13,870 nucleotides of DNA, from contig DATBER010000186.1 of NCBI GenBank assembly GCA_036558905.1, positions 1 through 13,870 of the forward strand. Direction: 5' to 3'. This stretch comes from DASXRA01 sp036558905. GTDB lineage: Bacteria; Actinomycetota; Actinomycetes; Mycobacteriales; Jatrophihabitantaceae. Shown piece by piece: positions 1 to 6,066 of the stretch (positions are counted from its first letter, which is position 1; each line of letters starts with the position of its first letter). The notes under the pieces were generated by a model. It was not told the origin of the DNA and did no database searches. It was given only the letters and a program-made list of their open reading frames with translations. Position numbers and translations under genes: made by a program.

Positions 1-936
1 GATCCGCATCCCCGTCGCGTCATTGTCGGCGACGTCGCTGACGAACCGGGCGAGCTGGCGCGCGGGCGAGTCGTTCTCGCCGCCGACCGACTGCCGGATC
101 GCCGCCTGGGCCGGCGTCTCGGTGGTCGGCACGCCCTCGACGAACAACCGCAGGGTGCGCGGGTCGGGCGGCGTGCCGTCGTGGGCGTCACCGGTGCCGA
201 CGATGTCGTTGCTGAACGCCGCCTGCACGTCGGTGCCGGCCGCCTTCAGCTGCGCCGCCATGTGGGCCGAGCCGTACAGCCCCTGCTCCTCGCCGGCCAC
301 GGCGCCGAAGACGATCGTCGCCTCGGTCGGCCGGGTGGCGAACAGCCGGGCCAGCTCGAGCACGGTCGCGACGCCCGAGCCGTCGTCGTCCGCGCCGGGG
401 GCGTCGTCGGTGAAGTTCATCACGTCGGTGACTCGTGAGTCGTAGTGCCCGGTGACGACGTACACCCGGCCCGGGTCGCTGGTGCCGTGCAGGGTGGTGA
501 TCACGTTGGTGATCACGGTCGGGGTGGGGATGCGCGAGGACACCGGCTGCACGAACGACTGCTTCTCGACGGTCATCCGCCCGCCGGACGTGGCGGCGAC
601 GGCCTGGAACTGATCGAACAGCCAGTCGCGGGCGGCGCCGATGCCGCGGTTCGGATCGGTCTGCGACGACAGGGTGTGCCGGGTGCCGAAGCTGACCAGC
701 TTGGTAATCGTCGCCTCGATGCGGGCCGGATCGACTTCGCGCAGCAGTTGCTGCAGCTGCTTGTCGGGGCGTTGCGGTTGCGGCCGACCACCCGGTCCCG
801 GGGTGCTCGGCGTGGACGCGGATGCCGGCGCGACGGTCGCCAGGGGTACGGCGGCGGCGCCGACTGCGGCAGCGGACAGGAAGGTCCGCCGCGACGGGGT
901 GACCCTCCCACGGTCGGTGTTGGTCATGCCGGACAT
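1..936 (-). CDS. M28 family metallopeptidase, Tat-exported (partial at left edge)
   Basis: A secreted zinc aminopeptidase-type enzyme of family M28. The 312 visible residues open with a twin-arginine signal: SRRTFL at residues 15-20, then an Ala-rich hydrophobic stretch to about residue 40 and a probable signal peptidase site at ASA. A Pro/Gly-rich linker follows, then the catalytic domain. Visible di-zinc site motifs are GHYDSR (His164), GADDDGSG (bridging Asp183), GEEQGLYGS (catalytic Glu216 and metal-binding Glu217) and SNDIVG (Asp244). The last metal ligand, normally a His near the C-terminus, would lie beyond the window. The start is ATG at 936 or the in-frame ATG at 927; neither has a clear Shine-Dalgarno, and both keep the Tat signal. 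It lies 46 nt downstream of the globin gene on the same strand. Family assignment is firm; substrate is unknown. It has no ORF-type alternative in this frame because the gene runs off the contig edge without a stop. Confidence 0.93.
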   Translation of the reverse strand, partial: MSGMTNTDRGRVTPSRRTFLSAAAVGAAAVPLATVAPASASTPSTPGPGGRPQPQRPDKQLQQLLREVDPARIEATITKLVSFGTRHTLSSQTDPNRGIGAARDWLFDQFQAVAATSGGRMTVEKQSFVQPVSSRIPTPTVITNVITTLHGTSDPGRVYVVTGHYDSRVTDVMNFTDDAPGADDDGSGVATVLELARLFATRPTEATIVFGAVAGEEQGLYGSAHMAAQLKAAGTDVQAAFSNDIVGTGDAHDGTPPDPRTLRLFVEGVPTTETPAQAAIRQSVGGENDSPARQLARFVSDVADNDATGMRI

Positions 937-982
937 CGTTCGCGCGGTTACCCGATACCCGCAATGTCCACTGTGGACCCTG

Positions 983-1429
983 TTACGGAGACCAGGTCCA
1001 CTTCGGCACCTCGCGCAGCGGGTGCAGCTGATCGTCGGTCTCCGCGTGCGAGTTCTGCATCGCCACCCGGGTGCCGAACTCGACGTGCGACCGCAGGGCC
1101 TCGCGGAACGGCGGGTCGTCGGGCAGGCCGGCGGTGTCGGCCGCGGCCAGGTACAGCTCGACGAACCGGGCCCGTTGCGGCTCGCTGATCTCGAGCCCGC
1201 GGTGGACGTCGATGAGGTGCTGGAAGCCCAGCGTGCGGGTGAACGGCTCGGGTCCGTCCGGGCCGCCGAACGCCTCGACCTCGAAGGCCGTGAGGTGGTC
1301 GACGTGCTCGGGGCGCCCGGCGCCGAACAGCGGCTGAAGCAGCGGGTCGGCCAGCACGCTGGCGTAGAAGATTCCGATGAACCGGCGCAGCGCGTCCTCG
1401 CCGCCGGCGTGCTCGAGGATCGTCTCCAT
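983..1429 (-). CDS. Truncated haemoglobin (2-on-2 globin)
   Basis: A 148-residue haem protein of the truncated globin family, the usual length for the family. Such proteins bind O2 or NO and are linked to nitrosative or oxidative stress or oxygen handling. Visible family marks are FY at 21-22 (Tyr22 probably B10), the HLTAF...FGGP block (45-57), and the proximal haem ligand His76 within VHRGL, followed by an aromatic- and Arg-containing helix. The C-terminus VPKWTWSP resembles the Trp-containing tail of one actinobacterial subgroup. Group II-like is the best guess, but Phe89 occupies the place where GlbO-type proteins carry Trp(G8) in my by-eye alignment. The start ATG at 1429 was chosen because the globin fold begins there; the frame stays open upstream inside the CGNR gene. 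It follows the CGNR stop by 22 nt, so cotranscription is likely. The short gap is unusually AT-rich for this genome and could hold its own promoter. Confidence 0.88.
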   Translation of the reverse strand: METILEHAGGEDALRRFIGIFYASVLADPLLQPLFGAGRPEHVDHLTAFEVEAFGGPDGPEPFTRTLGFQHLIDVHRGLEISEPQRARFVELYLAAADTAGLPDDPPFREALRSHVEFGTRVAMQNSHAETDDQLHPLREVPKWTWSP

Positions 1430-1451
1430 GATTACACAATTACCGCGCGCA

Positions 1452-2024
1452 TCACGAGACGGCAAGGCCGCCGGCCCGCGCGCGGTGGGCGGCCGCCTTG
1501 ACCCGGTTCTGGCAGGCCGTCGAGCAGAACCGGCGCGTGCCGTTACGGGACACGTCGACGTACACCCGGTCGCACTCGGGCGCCGAGCAGACGCCGAGCC
1601 GCTCGGCGTAATCGCTGCCCAGGACGGTCGCGAGCGCGGTCGTGCACGGACCGGCCCACCCGTCGGCGAGGTCGTCGTCCCGGCTGTGGAAGTGCAGGTG
1701 CCAGGGCTCGCCGTCGTGCTTCTCGAGGAAGGGGCTGGGGCGCAGCTGGTCGAGCAGCGCGTTGACCTCGCCCGCGCCGGCGTCGACGTCGTCACGCTCG
1801 ACCGCCTCGAACACCGCGCGCAGACGCCGGACGTGGCCGAGGAGCTTGTCGGCCAGTTCCTGGTTCAGGCGCTCGCCGTTGGGCAGTACGCGCTGCATGG
1901 CCGCGACGAGGTCGGCTCCGCGCGGTTCGGGGAAGGGCCGGCCGCGGCTGTGGCCCGGCGTCGTCGCGTTGACGAGGTCCACCGCGATCCCGACGACGGC
2001 ATCTTGGTGACTGTTGAAGTCCAC
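1452..2024 (-). CDS. CGNR zinc-finger protein (ABATE domain), probable transcriptional regulator
   Basis: A 190-residue protein of the family that pairs an N-terminal ABATE domain (a presumed ligand- or stress-sensing region) with a C-terminal CGNR zinc finger, presumed to bind DNA. The finger has Cys146, Cys151, Cys167 and Cys171. The name-giving motif reads CQNR here instead of CGNR, followed by a basic helix (KAAAHRAR). The start was set at GTG 2024 because the product then begins VDFNSHQD, which resembles the N-terminus I recall for this family. Upstream in-frame GTGs at 2036 and 2072 are possible (206 aa from 2072). The 2036 start would have a TAACCC box 7 nt upstream and could be leaderless. 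The gene is divergent from a methyltransferase, and two copies of a 30-bp palindrome lie at its 5' end, which suggests autoregulation. The family is clear; the regulatory role is inferred. Confidence 0.85.
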   Translation of the reverse strand: MDFNSHQDAVVGIAVDLVNATTPGHSRGRPFPEPRGADLVAAMQRVLPNGERLNQELADKLLGHVRRLRAVFEAVERDDVDAGAGEVNALLDQLRPSPFLEKHDGEPWHLHFHSRDDDLADGWAGPCTTALATVLGSDYAERLGVCSAPECDRVYVDVSRNGTRRFCSTACQNRVKAAAHRARAGGLAVS

Positions 2025-2036
2025 TTGACCAGTCAC
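2007..2036. promoter_or_regulatory. Operator candidate 1 (30-bp imperfect palindrome)
   Basis: Arms GTGACTG (2007-2013) and CAGTCAC (2030-2036) are perfect inverted repeats around a core AAGTCCACTT (2017-2026). By my count 24 of 30 positions are self-complementary. It overlaps the CGNR start codon at 2024 and the -35 box of the methyltransferase promoter. It closely resembles the second site at 2056-2085. A binding role is inferred. Confidence 0.6.
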
Positions 2037-2053
2037 GCCTTCCGGGTTAGCGT
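2025..2053 (+). promoter_or_regulatory. Promoter of the methyltransferase gene
   Basis: A -35 box TTGACC (2025-2030), a 17-nt spacer and a -10 box TAGCGT (2048-2053) match the actinobacterial housekeeping pattern well. The start point would fall near 2060, giving a leader of roughly 38 nt before the ATG at 2098. The -35 lies inside operator candidate 1, and the -10 ends 2 nt before operator candidate 2 begins. Confidence 0.6.
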
Positions 2054-2055
2054 CC

Positions 2056-2085
2056 GTAACTGTCAAAGCCACTTACAACAGTAAC
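2056..2085. promoter_or_regulatory. Operator candidate 2 (30-bp imperfect palindrome)
   Basis: Arms GTAACTGT (2056-2063) and ACAGTAAC (2078-2085) form an inverted repeat with one mismatch, and pairing extends outwards to CCGTAACTGT/ACAGTAACGG (2054-2087). Like site 1 it carries an AAG...CCACTT core. The centres of the two sites are 49 bp apart. It covers the expected transcription start of the methyltransferase gene and touches its ribosome site (GGAGG, 2086-2090). The arrangement suits a repressor that blocks initiation. Confidence 0.6.
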
Positions 2086-2097
2086 GGAGGATCGGTC

Positions 2098-2856
2098 ATG
2101 CCGACAGTGCAAGAGGCCCGAGACTGGCTGGATCGCTGGGACCGCCAGCAGGAGTTCTACATGGCCGACCGCGAGGAGCGCTTCGCCGTCATCGCCGACG
2201 TCGTCGAGGCGGTGTGCGGACCCGAGCCGCTGATCGTCGACCTCGGTGCCGGGCCGGGCTCGCTGTCGGTGCGGCTGCTCGACCGGCTGCCCGGGGCGCG
2301 CGTGGTGGGCGTAGACGCCGACCCGTTGCTGCTCGGCCTGGCCCGCATCGCCTACGGCGACCGGATCGGGCTGCGCCTGGTCGACCACGACCTGCGCCTG
2401 CCCGGCTGGCTGGAAGCGCTGAACCTGGACCGGGCCCCGGACGCCTTCGTCAGCACCACGGCGCTGCACTGGCTCACTCGCGAGGAACTGGCCGACGTGT
2501 ACGCGGCGTGCGGGAGCGTCGTGCGGCCGGGCGGCGTCCTGGTCAACGGCGATCACCTGCACGAAGGCCCGGACCAGCGCGGCCTGGACGAGCTGAGCCG
2601 CGTCATCCGGGAACGGCGCGCGGCCCGCGTCGGCACGGCCGGCGACGAGGACTGGGAGGCCTGGTGGGACGCGGTGCGCGCCGCGCCCGAGCTGGCCGAC
2701 CTCACCGCCATGCGCGGCCCGCACGGCGTCGAGCACCGAGTGGAGGACCTGGCCACCCTGGACGATCACGTATCGGCACTGCGGACCGGCGGGTTCGGCG
2801 AGGTCGGCCCGGTATGGCAGCACGGCGACGACCGGGTCCTCGTCGCGATCCGCTAG
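2098..2856 (+). CDS. Class I SAM-dependent methyltransferase
   Basis: A 252-residue soluble methyltransferase with a Rossmann-like fold. Motif I, VDLGAGPGSLS, is at 47-57, and the acidic end of strand 2 (VVGVDAD, 69-75) would hold the SAM ribose. VDHDLR is at 95-100, TTALHWL at 120-126 as motif II, and VVRPGGVLVNGDHL at 141-154 as motif III. The N-terminal helix (EARDWLDRWDRQQEFY) and the long insert after 154 probably form the substrate cap; both resemble small-molecule methyltransferases, not DNA or rRNA enzymes. The ATG at 2098 has a clear GGAGG at 2086-2090 with a 7-nt spacer. It has its own promoter, overlapped by two operator-like palindromes, opposite the CGNR regulator, which suggests control by that protein. 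The substrate cannot be read from the sequence. Confidence 0.88.
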   Translation: MPTVQEARDWLDRWDRQQEFYMADREERFAVIADVVEAVCGPEPLIVDLGAGPGSLSVRLLDRLPGARVVGVDADPLLLGLARIAYGDRIGLRLVDHDLRLPGWLEALNLDRAPDAFVSTTALHWLTREELADVYAACGSVVRPGGVLVNGDHLHEGPDQRGLDELSRVIRERRAARVGTAGDEDWEAWWDAVRAAPELADLTAMRGPHGVEHRVEDLATLDDHVSALRTGGFGEVGPVWQHGDDRVLVAIR

Positions 2857-2869
2857 CGCTGACCTCGGC

Positions 2870-2932
2870 CGACTTCGACCCCCGAACCGTCACATATACC
2901 GGGCGTACCCGGCGGTTCGGGGGTCGGAGTCG
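2870..2932. terminator. Long hairpin between methyltransferase and glgP (probable terminator)
   Basis: Starting 13 nt after the methyltransferase stop, a perfect 14-bp inverted repeat (2876-2889 with 2913-2926) extends through one T/G pair to a 20-bp stem (2870-2889 with 2913-2932). The loop holds a second hairpin, CCGGG/CCCGG around CGTA (2899-2912), leaving a 9-nt bulge (2890-2898) on the 5' side. There is no T-run, as is common for actinobacterial terminators. It could stop read-through into glgP, or act as a leader element. Confidence 0.65.
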
Positions 2933-3001
2933 CGGTGGAGGATCGTCGCCGCAAGACTGTAAGCATTTACGGCCCGGTGATCGCGGGTCACGTTCACGCG
3001 T

Positions 3002-3007
3002 TACCCT
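3002..3007 (+). promoter_or_regulatory. glgP -10 box (leaderless start)
   Basis: TACCCT lies 8 nt upstream of the GTG at 3016, so transcription would begin at or within a base or two of the start codon. There is no Shine-Dalgarno in front of the GTG. A convincing -35 is not visible. The same hexamer precedes the genes starting at 9155 and 9259. A GTAA/TTAC inverted repeat around GCAT lies about 40 nt upstream of the box. Confidence 0.5.
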
Positions 3008-3015
3008 GCCTCGCC

Positions 3016-5562
3016 GTGAAGGCATTACGACGGCTCACCGTTCGGGCGACGTTTCCGGCGGAGCTCGCCAAGCTCGCGACCATCGTCAACAACCTGCGCT
3101 GGTCCTGGCACCCGGACTCGCTCGATCTACTCGAATCCGTCGATCCCGAGCTGTGGCAGGCCTGCGGCGGTGACCCCGGGCGGATGCTCGGCGAGGTCAG
3201 CGCCAGCCGGCTGTCCTTGCTCGCGCGCGACCGCAAGTTCCTGCGTCGGCTCGGCGACGTCTACGACGACCTGACCGAGTACCTCGAGCAGCCCCGCTGG
3301 TACCAGGCCCAGCGCGAGGAGCACCCGGCCCTGCCCGAGTCGATCGCCTACTTCTCCCCGGAGTTCGGCATCGCCGAGGTGCTGCCGCAGTACTCCGGCG
3401 GGCTGGGCATCCTGGCCGGCGACCACCTCAAGGCGGCCAGCGACCTCGGCGTGCCGATCATCGGCGTGGGCCTGCTCTACCGGGCCGGCTACTTCAGCCA
3501 GTCGCTGTCCCGGGACGGCTGGCAGCTCGAGCGCTACCCGTCGCTGGACCCGCAAGGCTTGCCGATCAAGGCCCTGCACCGGGCCGACGACGGTCCGGTG
3601 CGCATCTCGCTGGCCCTGCCCGACCACCGCACGCTGCATGCGCAGGTGTGGGTGGCCCAGGTCGGGCGGGTGCCGCTGCTGCTGCTCGACAGCGACATCG
3701 AGGAGAACGACGCCGCCGCCCGGCAGGTCACCGACCGCCTCTACGGCGGCAACGCCGAGCACCGGCTGGAGCAGGAGCTGCTGCTCGGCATCGGTGGCGT
3801 GCGGGCCATCCGGGCCTACTGCGCGGCCACCGGGGTGCGGGCGCCGCAGGTGTTCCACACCAACGAGGGCCACGCCGGCTTCCTCGGCATCGAGCGCATC
3901 CGGGAACTGGTCGAGGACACCGGGCTGAGCTTCGACGAGGCGCTGCAGGCCGTACGCGCCGGTACGGTGTTCACGACGCACACGCCCGTGCCGGCCGGCA
4001 TCGACCGGTTCACCCGCGAGGCGGTGGCCCTGCACCTGGGCAAGCTGGGCCTGCCGATCGAGCGCATCCTCGACCTGGGCGCCGAGGACGACCCGGCGAT
4101 CTTCAACATGGCTCACATGGGGCTGCGCCTCGGGCAGCGGGCCAACGGCGTCTCGCAACTGCACGGCGTCGTGAGCCGGGAGATGTTCGCGCCGCTGTGG
4201 CCCGGCTTCGACCCGGCCGAGGTGCCGATCACCTCGATCACGAACGGCGTGCACGGACCGACCTGGATGTCGCGCGACATCCTCGACGTCGCCGAGCGCG
4301 AGGTCGGCGCCGACGTGCTCGAACAGGGCGACGGCTGGGACGCCATCGACAAGGTCGGCGACGGCGAGCTGTGGGGCGTGCGGCGGGACCTGCGCGAGCG
4401 GCTGGTCGGCGAGATCCGGCGGCGGCTGCGCGCGTCGAGCCTGCAGCGGGGCATGGCCGAGGCCGAGGTCGGCTGGACGTCGTCCGCGTTCGACCCGGAC
4501 GTGCTGACGATCGGGTTCGCCCGGCGGGTGCCGTCGTACAAGCGTCTGACCCTCATGATCAAGGACCCGGAGCGGCTGAAGTCGCTGCTGCTGCACCCGG
4601 AACGGCCGGTGCAGATCGTCATCGCCGGCAAGAGCCACCCGGCCGACGACGGCGGCAAGCAGCTGATCGCGCAGATGGTGAAGTTCGCCGACGACCCGGC
4701 GGTCCGGCACCGGATCACGTTCCTGCCCGACTACGACATCGGCATGGCGCACTACCTGTACTGGGGCGTCGACGTCTGGCTGAACAACCCGCTGCGCCCG
4801 CTCGAGGCGTGCGGCACGTCCGGCATGAAGGCGGCGCTGAACGGTGCGCTGAACCTGTCGATCCGCGACGGCTGGTGGGACGAGTGGTTCGACGGCGAGA
4901 ACGGGTGGGCCATCCCCTCGGCCGATGGGGTGACCGACCACGATCGCCGGGACGAGGTCGAGGCCCGCGCGATGTACGACCTGATCGAGCAGCAGGTGGC
5001 GCCGCGGTTCTACGACCGCGACCCCGGCGGCATCCCCGGCCGCTGGGTGCATATGGTGCGGCACACGCTCAAGACGCTCGGTCCCAAGGTCATGGCCACC
5101 CGGATGGTGCGCGACTACGTCAACGAGCTGTACGCCCCGGCGGCGGCCTCCGCCGAGCGGCTGGCCACCGGCGGCTACCAGGCGGCCAAGGAGCTGGCCC
5201 ACTGGCGCGACGCCGTGCTCGAGGCCTGGCCCGGGGTGAAGGTGCTGCACGTCGAGTCGCAGGTCGAGGGCGACCCGCAGCTCGGCGGCCAGCTGCACCT
5301 GCGCGCCGAGGTGGCTCTCAACGGGCTGAACAACTCCGACGTGGACGTCGAGGCGGTGTACGGGTCGGTCGACGTGGACGAGCGACTGACCGACGTGCGT
5401 ACGCTCTCGCTGGTCGAGGTCGAGAACGGTGACGGCCCGAGCCGATTCGAGGGCGACGTACCGCTCGAGCGCACCGGCTCGTTCGGCTACACGGTGCGGG
5501 TGCTGCCCCGCAACGGCCTGCTAGCCACGCCGGCCGAGCTCGGAGTCGTCGCCACCGCCTGA
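3016..5562 (+). CDS. glgP: Glycogen / alpha-glucan phosphorylase
   Basis: Cytoplasmic GT35 enzyme (848 aa, usual length for the actinobacterial type) that cleaves outer alpha-1,4-glucosyl units of glycogen with phosphate to give glucose-1-phosphate. The N-terminus (about 10-120, containing NNLRWSWHP) is the DUF3417 domain typical of this branch. It is followed by the catalytic lobe signature YSGGLGILAGDHLK (126-139). SYKRLTL with Lys509 matches the conserved YKR phosphate/PLP-region motif, and EACGTSGMKAALNGALN carries the PLP-binding lysine at 605. The frame is open back to 2935, but GTG 3016 was chosen: the homologous N-terminus (VKALRRLTVR) begins here and a TACCCT box sits at the right distance for a leaderless transcript. 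It is probably monocistronic, isolated upstream by a long hairpin. Its 3' end overlaps the convergent membrane-protein gene by 42 nt. GlgX, the debranching partner, lies about 5 kb away on the other strand. Confidence 0.96.
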   Translation: MKALRRLTVRATFPAELAKLATIVNNLRWSWHPDSLDLLESVDPELWQACGGDPGRMLGEVSASRLSLLARDRKFLRRLGDVYDDLTEYLEQPRWYQAQREEHPALPESIAYFSPEFGIAEVLPQYSGGLGILAGDHLKAASDLGVPIIGVGLLYRAGYFSQSLSRDGWQLERYPSLDPQGLPIKALHRADDGPVRISLALPDHRTLHAQVWVAQVGRVPLLLLDSDIEENDAAARQVTDRLYGGNAEHRLEQELLLGIGGVRAIRAYCAATGVRAPQVFHTNEGHAGFLGIERIRELVEDTGLSFDEALQAVRAGTVFTTHTPVPAGIDRFTREAVALHLGKLGLPIERILDLGAEDDPAIFNMAHMGLRLGQRANGVSQLHGVVSREMFAPLWPGFDPAEVPITSITNGVHGPTWMSRDILDVAEREVGADVLEQGDGWDAIDKVGDGELWGVRRDLRERLVGEIRRRLRASSLQRGMAEAEVGWTSSAFDPDVLTIGFARRVPSYKRLTLMIKDPERLKSLLLHPERPVQIVIAGKSHPADDGGKQLIAQMVKFADDPAVRHRITFLPDYDIGMAHYLYWGVDVWLNNPLRPLEACGTSGMKAALNGALNLSIRDGWWDEWFDGENGWAIPSADGVTDHDRRDEVEARAMYDLIEQQVAPRFYDRDPGGIPGRWVHMVRHTLKTLGPKVMATRMVRDYVNELYAPAAASAERLATGGYQAAKELAHWRDAVLEAWPGVKVLHVESQVEGDPQLGGQLHLRAEVALNGLNNSDVDVEAVYGSVDVDERLTDVRTLSLVEVENGDGPSRFEGDVPLERTGSFGYTVRVLPRNGLLATPAELGVVATA

Positions 5563-6066
5563 GACGAGCGCGCGCCGCAGCTCGCGTTCGGCGCCCGCCG
5601 TCGCTTCCGGCGGCGGGGCCGGCACGTAGGCCCGATGCCGGGCCGAGTGCGCGGCGGCCAGCCCGGCCAGCACCGTGGTGAGCGCGAACGCGCCCAGGGC
5701 CAGCCAGCCCGCCGGTCCGGTAGCGCTGCCGTCGGGCCCGGTGCCGTGCAGCGTGACGGCGCAAGCGATGACGGCGATTCCGCCCGCCCCGGCCGCCCAG
5801 CCCGTCCAGGCGGGTTGCTCGACGGCCCGGTAGCCGGCGCCGAGCAGCACCAGTGCGATCACGCCGGCCGCGACGACGACGGCCGGCACCCGGTCGTAGC
5901 CGGTGCGGGCGGTGACGCCCAGGGTGCGGGCCCGGGTCTGCCAGTCGAGCGCCAGCGCCCCGGCGGGGAACACCAGACTGCCCAGCGCCGAGCCGATCAG
6001 CACCCGCACCGGGCGAGCGGCGTTGTCGGCCTCGAGCCGGCCGACCAGCTCCTCGAGAGTTGTCAT
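5521..6066 (-). CDS. Hypothetical four-helix membrane protein, coupled to the large membrane protein
   Basis: A 181-residue protein that I do not recognise. Four hydrophobic segments lie at about 21-41, 60-79, 88-107 and 118-140. They follow an acidic N-terminal helix (TTLEELVGRLEADN) and precede a charged, Pro-rich C-terminal tail (from about 145) that is probably cytoplasmic. Between the first two helices is a short loop starting DW and containing TGYD, a helix-Trp-loop-helix layout also seen in the large neighbour. The ATG at 6066 overlaps the TGA of the upstream gene (ATGA), which implies translational coupling and a joint function, for example as a subunit or anchor. The stop codon (5521-5523) lies inside the end of glgP on the opposite strand. 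Existence is well supported by codon pattern and coupling; function is unknown. Confidence 0.8.
   Translation of the reverse strand: MTTLEELVGRLEADNAARPVRVLIGSALGSLVFPAGALALDWQTRARTLGVTARTGYDRVPAVVVAAGVIALVLLGAGYRAVEQPAWTGWAAGAGGIAVIACAVTLHGTGPDGSATGPAGWLALGAFALTTVLAGLAAAHSARHRAYVPAPPPEATAGAERELRRALVSGGGDDSELGRRG

Noticed and set aside
2935..3015. Earlier start for GlgP at 2935
   Set aside because: The added 27 residues have no family resemblance, overlap the probable promoter and lack a ribosome site. GTG 3016 fits better.
3127..5298. 723-codon open frame antisense to glgP
   Set aside because: Antisense to a gene with full catalytic motifs; composition is that of a frame shadow.
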